37,074 nt of DNA, taken from assembly GCA_012965515.1 (NCBI GenBank), contig DTSE01000138.1:1-37074 (forward strand), written 5' to 3'. The stretch is from Candidatus Melainabacteria bacterium. GTDB lineage: Bacteria; Cyanobacteriota; Vampirovibrionia; Obscuribacterales; Obscuribacteraceae. Below the pieces are notes generated by a model, which worked only from the letters and a program-made list of their open reading frames with translations, made no database searches and was not told the origin of the DNA. The position numbers and the translations under genes are program-made. This document shows positions 1-9,375 of the stretch, piece by piece. The first letter of the stretch is position 1; every line of letters starts with the position of its first letter.

Positions 1-3000
1 CGTGAGGCCTCCGGAACCAGCCGCCAGAGAAATATCTCCGGTCGCGCTTGTCGCGGTCAGCGAGATAGTGCCGCCGTTTCCTGTTGTTCCGGCGTTCGCT
101 GTAATTTGCTGAGGTGTGGCGCCGACAAGCTGTATCTGACTACCCTCAACCGTTATGGTGCCGCCATTGCCACTGCCTGTGGCGTTGGCGGAGAAAGGAA
201 TAGCGTTGAGTATGACGGTGCCGTCTGTACCCGCTCCATTGGCGTCCAGCCATATGTTGCCGGCGTTCTTGTTGGCGCCATTGGCATCTGCATGCAGGGC
301 CGTTTGCACGTCTATATTGCCGCCGCCTTCATTGCGGATAGTGATGTTTCCGCCGGCGCCTGTTGTGCCGGCACTGACATCCAGAGGTTTGTCGACGACC
401 AGATTGTTGGTGCTGTTGTTGGTCAGATTGATTGTCCCGCCGTCACCGCCGTTAGTTCCGCCCTTGGCTGTGACTCCTGTGTTCATTATAAGGCTGCCGT
501 TGCCGACAGCGTTGCTGGCGGTAATGTTGACTGTTCCGCCGTTACCGGTTGTTCCTGCCGACACATCAATGGCGCTGCCGTCCAGCTGAACATCGCGCCC
601 TGCCACTACCGTGACGGTGCCGCCATTTCCGGTAGTGCCGCCTTTGGCCTCCATGCTCACCAGTCCCGAGCCACCGCCGGTAGTGACATCTCCGGTGGCG
701 CCTGTGGCGCTGAAGTTGATCTGTCCGCCATTGCCCACGCTGACAGCATTCGTTTGCAGGAGCAGATCGGCTCCCGGGGCGATTGTCACAGTGGAACCAC
801 TGACATTGATGATGCCGCCAGAGCCGTCGGCATCTGTGCCTGTAGCTACCGCGTTGGCTTTGATTGTGCCGTTGTTAATGCTGAGCGCACCCGCGGCAAT
901 GATGTCGATACGCCCACCATCAGCATTTGTGCCCGCTGCAAGCGGGTCGACAGAAATGTTGGCGACGTTAGGCACATTGAGCGAACCCGTTGAAAGAATA
1001 TTTAGTCTTCCTGCATTGCTGTTATTGTCGACATTTATAAAGCCGCTATTCTGTAACGTGCCATTGTTGACATTCATGGTCAATTGAGTGCCGCTAACAT
1101 GCAAATTGGTGTTAGCTGCAACGGTCGTTGTTGCGCTTGACGTCGTTGTTGTAACAGAGCCTGTTCCCGCCAGTATATTGAGCGTCGCGACTGCACCGCC
1201 TATAGTGTCGAAAGTAAGCGCGCTGCCGGCTGTCGGGGTTATATTGACGTTGCCGTTTGTAGTGGTCAACTGGGCGGCTGCCGCGCCTGTGCCTTGCGTG
1301 GTGACTGTGATGGACCCATTGCCTGCGACTGTAGTGCCGTCACAGGCAGTGATGGTGCCTAGGGTGAGGTTGAGAGTAGAGCCGGATACCGTATTGTTGA
1401 TGGCGGTGTTCTGCTCCATCTGCAAATGGTAGGTTTTGATGTCGAAAGACGTACCGCTGTTGATGTTGAGAACACTGCCGCTCTTCAGTTCGACACCGGG
1501 CCCGCCGCCGGTTTCGTATCCGCCCAGACTGATTGTTCCGCCGGTTCCGGCATTCAATGTCTGAGTCCCGTTGATGGTGAGACGGTTGTCGAAGGCATGA
1601 ATTTGAACCAGCCCGTTGGCAGGATTGCCTGTCAGAGAAACCGTGCCGGTTCCAGTGACGTTTACGTAATTGGTTCCGGATCCGAGAGTGGGGCTACCGG
1701 GCCCAATATTGATTGTGGTGCCTGCAGTGCTGCTCGATGTCTGGATAATGCCGTTATTGACTAATGTAGAGGGATTTGCAGATGTACCCCCGTCAAGCTC
1801 GATACAGATGTTTTTGTTACCGGATAAAGTTTGTTGAGCAACTAGACTGACGCTGCTGCCGGCACCGATGGCGTGCACTTCTACATCAGCACCATTGAGA
1901 TTCAAAGTAGAGTTGCCTGCGCCGCTGTGCACGAAGTTAATTGCCTGACCTGGCGCTCCATAGACGTCGATACCCGGTCCGTTGTTGGTGGAAATAGTGG
2001 CACTGCTGCCGCCTATCGTCTCTATGTTCAAAGGATTATTGCCGACTGCGCCGGCTGTAATATTGACTTGTGAAGCGCCAGTGGCTGTGAACCCTGAGCC
2101 GCTTCCTAAATGCAGATTCGGTGAATCGATTTGCAGAGTGGCGCCGGATTGTATTGTTTGATTGGTGCCCTGAGCGACAAAAATATCTCCACCTGCCGCC
2201 TGAGCACCGAAGCGAACTGTGCTGGCAGCTGTGGTGGGCACATAATTGATATTGCTGTTGAGGGAAAGGTCAAAGCCATCCGCTGCCGCCACGTTTATCA
2301 GGTTCGTGCCGGCTCCATTGGCAGCTACCGTACCTTCACCTACAACCACTAAATTTGCCAGGCTGGTGATCTGGACATTGCCATTGACCTCGGAAGTCCG
2401 AACTATCCCGTTGATAGTCACCTTATTGGTGGTCATGAAAATGTCCTGGGTGGCGTTAACATCTCGCGCCTCACCAACGCGAATTTCGCCGTTGGTGTTG
2501 GTGGCTGTGAGTATGACCATCCCATCGGTGCCGGAGATTGTTCCGACATTCAATACTTCGCCTGCTGCGTCGGCTTGAACCACCACCTGGTTGGCTACGG
2601 CATTGACAAAACCAGTTATAGTCCCCTGTCCTGGGGCCGCCGGATTGACATTGATGTCCTGCCCACTGCCGGGCGCGCTGTTGAGTACCTTGAAGTTGAC
2701 GTTGCCGAGCAGCCCGGCACTCGAGCCCGCTGAGATAGTGCTGGCCAGGCTTATGTTGAGGTCCGAAGCGGATGTATTCTGTATGGTCACGTCTCCGCCG
2801 TGTCCTGTCCCGGGCGCGTTGGCGGTAATCACACCAGATACATAGCTCTGGTTGGGAAGTCCGACGCCGCCGACAAAGAGGGGACCACCCACTGATGAGG
2901 TCATTGGCAGCGTAATTTCAACTGTGCCACCATTGCCGGTGCCGGCTCCGTTGGCGGACACATCGCCCGTCACTTGCAAAAGCCCTGCGCCGCCTGTGCC

Positions 3001-6000
3001 GGTGTGCAAACGAATGGTGCCGCCGTTTCCATTTCCTGCAGCCGACGGTGCGACATTGAATGAGCCTGAACTGGCAGTGAGATTACGGGCCGCGTCTATT
3101 ATGATTGTGCCGCCGTTTCCACCTGCCGCTCCGCTTTGCGCTGAAAGTTGAACATTGCTGGCGGCACTGCCTATGGTGACGTCTCCCGTGACCGGATCGA
3201 CAGTAGTGATGTGAATGATTCCGCCGTCACCGGAGCCGCTTCCGTCCGCCTTGGCGGTGAGCGAGCCGCCGGCTCCGCCTACATTCACTTGCGTGCCGGT
3301 GATGTTGATTGTGCCGCCCTTGTGCGTGCCGCCGCCGGCGCTGGCGTCGAGGGTAGTGGCGCCTACAACAGTCGGTATGGTGACTGCCCCGCGGTTTATC
3401 GAACATGCGGCGGCATTGATATCTATGACACCGCCGTCACCATTTGTGGCGGTGACGAGAATATCCGTCGCTTTCGACATCGTGATGCCGCCGCGGTCCC
3501 AATTCTTCAGGTAGACTTCTCCGCCCTTGCCGCTGGTGGTACCACCCTTTGCCGAGATGAATCCCTGCACGCCGTTGGGTCCAACTACTGCAATGTCAAA
3601 TGGATTGGTGCTGTGCACACCGATATTTATGATGCCGCCATTGCCGGTGCCGACACCGTCGGCAATCAAGTTGCCGGTGAAGACCAGGTTGCCGCTATTG
3701 CCTCCGCATCCTTGGTTGCCGGCGAAGAGCGTCACATTGGCGCCGTTTCCGTTGGCTCCCAGGGGCCCCATCAGCATGCAACCCGGATCTACTGTGATAG
3801 TCCCCTGGCTTCTCAGATCGACGGTTCCTCCATTTCCGCCATTGGCTCCACTCTGCACATTGATGCAGAAATTGCCTGGCAGGTCGCCGAGAGTTATACC
3901 GCTGGTACCGCTTTCATAAATGCGAGCGACGCCGCCGTTTCCTGTGTCTGCGCCGGCGGCGTTCATTCTCAGATACTCGGTGCCGCCGGTGACGTCCACA
4001 TTGCTGCCGCGCAGATCTATGGTGCCGCCACTTTGAGCGCCTGTACCTACTGCGTTGGCGTTCAATGTATTGTTCGTGGCGTCTACCGGTATTGTCAGTG
4101 TTCCACCGGAGGCATCCATATAAATGGTTCCGCCTGCTCCATTGCCGGCCGCAGCCACAGAAAGGTTGGCTGTCGAATTGAGATTGATGCCACCGGCGCC
4201 TTGATTGATTATTTCGACTGTGCCGCCGCTGCCGCTTGTGGCATCCGCCGTAATGGTTCCATTGATGCCATTGGGCACCACGCCTCCATTGACCTGAAAG
4301 GTGTTGGCGCTCTGGCTGACCAGCCTGACTGAGCCGGCACTAGTGCCGTTGGCATTCAAGCTTCCGTTGACGAACAAATCGCCTGCTGGTGGTGCACTCC
4401 CGTTGCCGGCTTCCAGATCGTAGTGCCCGCCCGTGCCTCCGGCGGCTGCTGCATTTATTTGAGTGACATCGTTAACCGTCAAATTGTTGCCGGCCATGAC
4501 GGTAATTGAGCCGCCATTTACTCCTGTGGCGCTGATGCTTAGCCTCGGTCCTGCTCCTGCCGGCCCGTCCACCACAAGATTGCTGGCATTGCTGGTTGTC
4601 TCAACATCGACCGTTCCGCCGCTGGCTCCATTGGCGTTGATCGTCAGAAGACCGGTGCCGCCGACGATATTGAGGTCGCTGCCGAGCAGCCTTACAACTC
4701 CGCCATTTCCAGAGGCACCAGTGCCATTGTTGGAAAATGTGCCGGAGGCGATATTGATGACACCGTCAACTCCGGGCGAGCTTACTGCATCGAGAATAAT
4801 TGTGCCGCCGTTGCCGTTGCTGCCTGTAGCTGCAACATTGGTCAACACAGGCAGTGTGATTCCGCCATTGGCGGCACCTGTGCCATTATTGATTACTTCG
4901 ATTCGACCGCCGTTCAATCCATTGGCGCTCAGTGTTCCAGCCACTCCATTGGTAGCCGCCAATGGGTCTATAGTGAAGGTCGTTGCACTGGCACTGACCA
5001 GTTTTATGATGCCTCCGTCACCTGTGCCCGCTCCATTTGCATTAAGGGATGAAGGTATAAATAAATTGCCAGCGCCGCCGGTTCCGGCAGTAAGCAGAAA
5101 TTGCGCACCGTCGCCGTTGCCACTGGCGCTGGCTGCAGCATTCAATCCGCCAGAGTTGGCTGTTATGTTTCTGCCGGCGCTGATATTGACTATGCCGCCG
5201 TTGCCGTCTGCGGCTCCGCTTGTGGCATTGATAGCAAAGTTTCCGGCGCCGGATGAGCTAAGTGTGACATCTGAGCTCGCTCCTGATGCGGTGATATTGA
5301 CGGTGCCGCCGTTTCCGGTGCCGCTGCCATTTGCGTTGAGAGTCAGCAGTCCGGCAGGTGTGGTGACGGCATTTCCGTTGAGAGTTATAGTGCCGCCGTT
5401 GCCGCTGGCTCCGGCACCGTTTACACTCAGTGTTCCACCGGCCTGAAAAGTCAGATTGCCTGGTGCTGTCGCCGAAAGCGTTATGCTGCCGCCGTCACCG
5501 GCAGTGGCCGAGGCTGACAAATTTACGGGCGAGACTACGCTGATGCCGCCAGAGCCGCGATTGACGACACTGATGTCTCCACCGGCCGTTCCATTGGCTG
5601 TAATTGCTCCACTGATGCGGTTGGCGCCGGCGGCGCCGCCGACTAGAAATGTTGTTGCGCTGTTGCTTTCAAGAGTGACTGAGCCTCCTGCGCCAGTGCC
5701 CTTACCATTGGCGCTGAGCGCTCCGGTTATGAGCAAATTGCCGGTCGTCGGTGCTGCATTCGTTCCGGCTTTGAGGGTAATATCTGCACCCATTCCATTG
5801 GTTCCCAATGGACCGGCGGTGAGGAAAGTCGGATTGACGGTGAGGTTGTTGCCTGCGCTCACTGTCACGTGACCGCCGTCGCCCGCCGCTGATGCAGGAG
5901 CCGCGCCGCCTGTGGCGCTGACTCTAATATTGCCTGCAGCATTACCGACTGTGATATTGCTGTTGTTGTTGCTGGTCAGCACACTGACTGTGCCACCGTT

Positions 6001-8772
6001 GCCGGTGCCGGTGGCATTGGCTGTCAGAAGCGCGTTGCCGCCACCGGTAATTGTCAGAGAGCCACCCTTTATGTCAATGGTCCCGCCGTTGAAACTTGCG
6101 CCGGCCGCGTTTGCATTGTATGTACCGTTGACCAGGGACACCGGTCCGGAAGCGGCATTGAGAAGAAGCGATCCGCCCTTGCCACCCGTTGCATTGGCTT
6201 GTAAATTGTTGCTGTTGGTGGAGACTGTAATTCCACCTGTGCCATTGTTGGTTATGGAAACAGTCCCGCCGGCTCCGCCGCCTGGTCCGCCATTGGCTCT
6301 AATAAACCCGCCCACGCCATTGGTGCTGGCCGCTCCCACCTGAAATGCGCTGCTGGAGGCTGTATTTATCGATATAGTTCCACCGGCGGCATTGCCGGCC
6401 TTGGCGCTGTTGTCGATATTACCTGTAACGGCAATAGCAATGGCCTGACCGCTTGCCGCTGTGCCAGCATTTAAGCTGATGTTGGAGGCGTTGGCTGTGA
6501 GATCGCCAGCGATCGATATGCTGCGTATCTGATTGGCGCCAGGCGAAAATGAACCGCTCAAGACAGCGCCCGTCGTGTCGTCAATGCGGAAATTGCCGCC
6601 CATGACAATATTTGCAGCGCCGATGGTGATATTGCCAGTACCTGCGTTGCTGGCAAAACCGGGGGTGCCTCCGTAAGTATTGACTCCCCCCATGACTACC
6701 GACTGGGTGGCCGCGGAGTTGCCGTCGCCGGCAATTATCACTACATTTCCGCCGGCATTGCCTGTGGAGCCGGCTGTCTGGATTGTTACCGTGGTCGGAA
6801 TCAAGATGCGTCCGGAATTCAATCCTTCGCCGTCGAATGCGATAAGGGTGACGTTGCCGCCTTGTCCGGCGGTTCCTCTGGTATCAAGAGATGTATTTGT
6901 AATTGCGCTGGTGGCCAGATCGATTTTGCCGCCGTCGGGACTTTTCGGGCCTGTAACTGTGATGACTCCGCCCGACACTGTGAAGTTTGCGCCCGCGATC
7001 ATAGTCAGGTCGCCGCCGGTCGCACCGGTTGTGTTGATTGTCAGACCAGGAACGGTTGTGATGATGTCGCCGCCGGCCACGTATGCCAACGGAGCGCCGC
7101 CTGTGGTCTGGTTGCCTGAGATGGTTATGTCGCCGGTGTTTGTAAATGCCGGATCGCCGGTCACTTCCACGTTGCCTAAATTGAGGTTATCCGTGTCTGC
7201 ATAGAAGTGCGCCGTGCCGCCCTTCAAATTGACCTGACCGGTCACTTTGTTAACCTGACCGACAATGTGTCCGTCGCCGGAAGTAACATTGACCGTCTTT
7301 GAATCCCAGTCGCCGCCGGTCAGTGTGGTATCGATTTTTTGTGTGAACGACGAGTCGCCAATATTGATGGCACCATCGACAGCGCTCATCAAACCACCGA
7401 TATTGTTGATGGTCAGATTCGTCGGAATCTGCGAGGCGATATTGATATTGCCGAGCGTCGATTGAACGATGCCGCTATTTGTAATCTGACCGACTGAAGA
7501 GTTCAGACTGACGTTGCCGGCTGTTGCGGCAATCATCCCGGAGTTGAAGATAGCTTGCTGCGAGCCGAGAGAGACAGCCGAGCCGGACAGGACAGCGGTC
7601 GGTCCGATGTTGCTGATCGGTCCTCCGGCGTTTATGTTCAAAGCACCGGGCGAGAGAATTTGACCAGCGTTTGTCACGTCATTGGTGACATTGAAGGTCA
7701 ATGACGAGGATGAGAAAAGTCCTGAAACTGCGGTGCTGCTCGGTAGGCTGCCCGTCCATACGCCGCTTCCGTGTACATTGAGCGAGCCCAGATTGAAGAC
7801 GGATCCTACGTTGCCGGTGTTTTGCAATGCGTAAACGCTGCCCATGATATTCGTCTTTCCGGCGACATCAAGAGCATTGGCGCTGTCGAAGCCAACGAGG
7901 TTCAGGGAAACGTTTTTCGGAATCGCCAGATTGCCGAAGTTTGAACTTGTCGTTCCGCTGAGTGTGAGCGAACCGCCTTGAGCGGCTCCGTTATTGCCCA
8001 GAAGTAGGGTTTGGTTCCCAGCCATTGACTGAAGCATTGCTGTATGCTCGGCTGCGCTGAGCTTATCGCCGGGATTGACAGTCATGATCTTGCCGCCAGT
8101 AATGGCACCAGCGGAGTTGATACTGCCGCCAACCATGATGTTTACCGGAGCGTTGATATCAGCGAAAAAATCGTTCTTGCCGGATTTGAGGTTGAGATTG
8201 ACAGCCGTATTTTGTGCAGCCATTGCCTGGCTGCCCAAGTTCTGCATAGAATTTTGAACACCTGCCTGTGCTGCAGCCGCTGCTGCTTGAGTCGAGACAT
8301 TCAAAGCTGCAGCTTGCATCGCGCTTTGTGCACTATTCACAGCGCTCTGCATCATCGTGTTTGTGTTGAAGTTTTGCAGTTGCGCCGCGGCTTTGGCTGC
8401 ATCTGCGGCCGCTCTCTGCGCGATGTGCTCTGCTTTTATCTCCTGCTTCGTCATCTTGACGGAGCCACCGTCAGCGGCAATGGACGCAATGCTGTTGACG
8501 TTGTGATCCCCTTTCGCTAGTGCACCGGTCGCTGTTCCGGGCACGCATGAAATAGCAATCGCTGAGGCAACTACGCAGATTCTCGGGCGCCAATTAACTC
8601 TAGCTATCGACTTCTTGCTTACAAAACCGACGGAGCCGGCCATGAATCTACTGCGTGCCAACTCCGTCAGTGAGTCGTTCGCCATTTTCATGGCCCTGAC
8701 TAGGCGACGTGCGCTCCTGGCAAAATTTCTGCGTGCTTTCTGATGCAGCATTTTTGCGATCGAGGCTTTCAT
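1..8772 (-). CDS. Giant FHA-like beta-helix surface protein, C-terminus beyond left edge
   Basis: I read this frame codon by codon from the ATG at 8772 to base 1 and found no stop, giving 2924 codons with the 3' end missing. The start has AGGAG (8779-8783) six bases upstream. Residues 1-60 are basic, followed by a hydrophobic stretch (about residues 62-85) ending in an Ala-rich cleavage-like site, which resembles an extended Sec signal. An Ala/Gln-rich, probably helical segment follows (about 100-190). The rest is Gly/Asn/Thr/Ser/Ala-rich imperfect repeats built around GNGGTI followed by alternating hydrophobic residues, as in right-handed beta-helix proteins. Early text such as NAGQI and NSGMI is typical of filamentous-haemagglutinin-like exoproteins. 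The likely role is a secreted or surface adhesin. I see no clear TPS secretion domain and no TpsB partner. Several long plus-strand frames here are antisense shadows. The class is fairly certain, the exact function is not. Confidence 0.87.
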   Translation of the reverse strand, partial: MKASIAKMLHQKARRNFARSARRLVRAMKMANDSLTELARSRFMAGSVGFVSKKSIARVNWRPRICVVASAIAISCVPGTATGALAKGDHNVNSIASIAADGGSVKMTKQEIKAEHIAQRAAADAAKAAAQLQNFNTNTMMQSAVNSAQSAMQAAALNVSTQAAAAAAQAGVQNSMQNLGSQAMAAQNTAVNLNLKSGKNDFFADINAPVNIMVGGSINSAGAITGGKIMTVNPGDKLSAAEHTAMLQSMAGNQTLLLGNNGAAQGGSLTLSGTTSSNFGNLAIPKNVSLNLVGFDSANALDVAGKTNIMGSVYALQNTGNVGSVFNLGSLNVHGSGVWTGSLPSSTAVSGLFSSSSLTFNVTNDVTNAGQILSPGALNINAGGPISNIGPTAVLSGSAVSLGSQQAIFNSGMIAATAGNVSLNSSVGQITNSGIVQSTLGNINIASQIPTNLTINNIGGLMSAVDGAINIGDSSFTQKIDTTLTGGDWDSKTVNVTSGDGHIVGQVNKVTGQVNLKGGTAHFYADTDNLNLGNVEVTGDPAFTNTGDITISGNQTTGGAPLAYVAGGDIITTVPGLTINTTGATGGDLTMIAGANFTVSGGVITVTGPKSPDGGKIDLATSAITNTSLDTRGTAGQGGNVTLIAFDGEGLNSGRILIPTTVTIQTAGSTGNAGGNVVIIAGDGNSAATQSVVMGGVNTYGGTPGFASNAGTGNITIGAANIVMGGNFRIDDTTGAVLSGSFSPGANQIRSISIAGDLTANASNISLNAGTAASGQAIAIAVTGNIDNSAKAGNAAGGTISINTASSSAFQVGAASTNGVGGFIRANGGPGGGAGGTVSITNNGTGGITVSTNSNNLQANATGGKGGSLLLNAASGPVSLVNGTYNANAAGASFNGGTIDIKGGSLTITGGGNALLTANATGTGNGGTVSVLTSNNNSNITVGNAAGNIRVSATGGAAPASAAGDGGHVTVSAGNNLTVNPTFLTAGPLGTNGMGADITLKAGTNAAPTTGNLLITGALSANGKGTGAGGSVTLESNSATTFLVGGAAGANRISGAITANGTAGGDISVVNRGSGGISVVSPVNLSASATAGDGGSITLSATAPGNLTFQAGGTLSVNGAGASGNGGTITLNGNAVTTPAGLLTLNANGSGTGNGGTVNITASGASSDVTLSSSGAGNFAINATSGAADGNGGIVNISAGRNITANSGGLNAAASASGNGDGAQFLLTAGTGGAGNLFIPSSLNANGAGTGDGGIIKLVSASATTFTIDPLAATNGVAGTLSANGLNGGRIEVINNGTGAANGGITLPVLTNVAATGSNGNGGTIILDAVSSPGVDGVINIASGTFSNNGTGASGNGGVVRLLGSDLNIVGGTGLLTINANGASGGTVDVETTSNASNLVVDGPAGAGPRLSISATGVNGGSITVMAGNNLTVNDVTQINAAAAGGTGGHYDLEAGNGSAPPAGDLFVNGSLNANGTSAGSVRLVSQSANTFQVNGGVVPNGINGTITADATSGSGGTVEIINQGAGGINLNSTANLSVAAAGNGAGGTIYMDASGGTLTIPVDATNNTLNANAVGTGAQSGGTIDLRGSNVDVTGGTEYLRMNAAGADTGNGGVARIYESGTSGITLGDLPGNFCINVQSGANGGNGGTVDLRSQGTITVDPGCMLMGPLGANGNGANVTLFAGNQGCGGNSGNLVFTGNLIADGVGTGNGGIINIGVHSTNPFDIAVVGPNGVQGFISAKGGTTSGKGGEVYLKNWDRGGITMSKATDILVTATNGDGGVIDINAAACSINRGAVTIPTVVGATTLDASAGGGTHKGGTINITGTQVNVGGAGGSLTAKADGSGSGDGGIIHITTVDPVTGDVTIGSAASNVQLSAQSGAAGGNGGTIIIDAARNLTASSGSFNVAPSAAGNGNGGTIRLHTGTGGAGLLQVTGDVSANGAGTGNGGTVEITLPMTSSVGGPLFVGGVGLPNQSYVSGVITANAPGTGHGGDVTIQNTSASDLNISLASTISAGSSAGLLGNVNFKVLNSAPGSGQDINVNPAAPGQGTITGFVNAVANQVVVQADAAGEVLNVGTISGTDGMVILTATNTNGEIRVGEARDVNATQDIFMTTNKVTINGIVRTSEVNGNVQITSLANLVVVGEGTVAANGAGTNLINVAAADGFDLSLNSNINYVPTTAASTVRFGAQAAGGDIFVAQGTNQTIQSGATLQIDSPNLHLGSGSGFTATGASQVNITAGAVGNNPLNIETIGGSSATISTNNGPGIDVYGAPGQAINFVHSGAGNSTLNLNGADVEVHAIGAGSSVSLVAQQTLSGNKNICIELDGGTSANPSTLVNNGIIQTSSSTAGTTINIGPGSPTLGSGTNYVNVTGTGTVSLTGNPANGLVQIHAFDNRLTINGTQTLNAGTGGTISLGGYETGGGPGVELKSGSVLNINSGTSFDIKTYHLQMEQNTAINNTVSGSTLNLTLGTITACDGTTVAGNGSITVTTQGTGAAAAQLTTTNGNVNITPTAGSALTFDTIGGAVATLNILAGTGSVTTTTSSATTTVAANTNLHVSGTQLTMNVNNGTLQNSGFINVDNNSNAGRLNILSTGSLNVPNVANISVDPLAAGTNADGGRIDIIAAGALSINNGTIKANAVATGTDADGSGGIINVSGSTVTIAPGADLLLQTNAVSVGNGGQINFSATGATGDVTTGGGSGLVSMEAKGGTTGNGGTVTVVAGRDVQLDGSAIDVSAGTTGNGGTVNITASNAVGNGSLIMNTGVTAKGGTNGGDGGTINLTNNSTNNLVVDKPLDVSAGTTGAGGNITIRNEGGGNIDVQTALHADANGANKNAGNIWLDANGAGTDGTVILNAIPFSANATGSGNGGTITVEGSQIQLVGATPQQITANAGTTGNGGTISLTATSATGDISLAAGSGGLT

Positions 8773-9364
8773 TGATGGCTCCTGCGGGACGTTTCGGGCT
8801 ACAGTGATAGACGGGGCAACGAAAATCTATTGGTTAATCCGTTGTAACCAATAACTCTTTTTCTCGGTTGAAAAAGTTTGTGCGAAGAGTCTGACAGCTG
8901 GAAAGTCTACATTGGGGTCCAGAACGTGAGACTTAGTACTTCCGAAAAGCGAGATTCCAGGTTTCATGTAAGTTTCCAGCCGCAATACGAAATTTTCCGG
9001 ACGGACTTGCCCAATGCCGTCTAACTTTCCGAACATTGCCTCGCAATTTCCGGAAAAATTCCCCTAATATAAAAATTTACCATATAATGAAAGGTCTGCA
9101 AACCCTCAAAGGGTGATGTTCTCGATTGGTTGCCAGAAGGCGGGTGGCTGAGTCCTTCTTTTGCTGTCCTGTCACAATGCTTACCCTTCGGTAATCATCC
9201 GATCGGATGGACCCATTTTGCGAAGATTTTTTTTTGCTGCGTTTCTCTTTCTCAGTTGCTCACAAAATAAGTGTTAGTATTTTTGGAGGAGAAGTTGGCG
9301 GTCTCTATCAGAGTTCATATCCGATCCGTCCAACGTCGGCTCCCGGGAAACCAATCGGTTACTA
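8773..9364. promoter_or_regulatory. Divergent intergenic region between adhesin and beta-barrel genes
   Basis: This 592-bp stretch separates two divergent genes, so it should hold both promoters. It has AT-rich blocks around 9060-9095 and 9225-9285. A TATAAT hexamer lies on the plus strand at 9083-9088 without a convincing -35 box, and TATATT can be read on the minus strand in the same block. A strong GGAGGAG lies at 9285-9291, more than 70 bases before the ATG at 9365. A 69-codon minus-strand frame (8827-9036) has no recognisable features and I do not call it. Confidence 0.45.
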
Positions 9365-9375
9365 ATGAAACTTGA
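9295..9375 (+). other. Possible 26-residue leader ORF overlapping the beta-barrel gene start
   Basis: A TTG codon sits three bases after GGAGGAG (9285-9291), the best Shine-Dalgarno sequence in the leader. The frame has 26 codons and ends in TGA at 9373-9375, so it overlaps the ATG at 9365 of the next gene by 11 bases. This would suit translational coupling. The TTG start and short spacing make it uncertain. The purine motif could also be chance, or mark a start codon I have not recognised. Confidence 0.25.

Noticed and set aside
106-8520. Many plus-strand open frames, up to 394 codons (for example 106-993 and 3148-4332)
   Set aside because: They are antisense to the continuous minus-strand adhesin frame, have no ribosome sites or domains, and their Cys/Ala/Val- or Pro-rich composition mirrors the repeat codons of the opposite strand.
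8827-9036. 69-codon minus frame before the adhesin gene
   Set aside because: No ribosome site or family features; it lies where the adhesin promoter and leader are expected.
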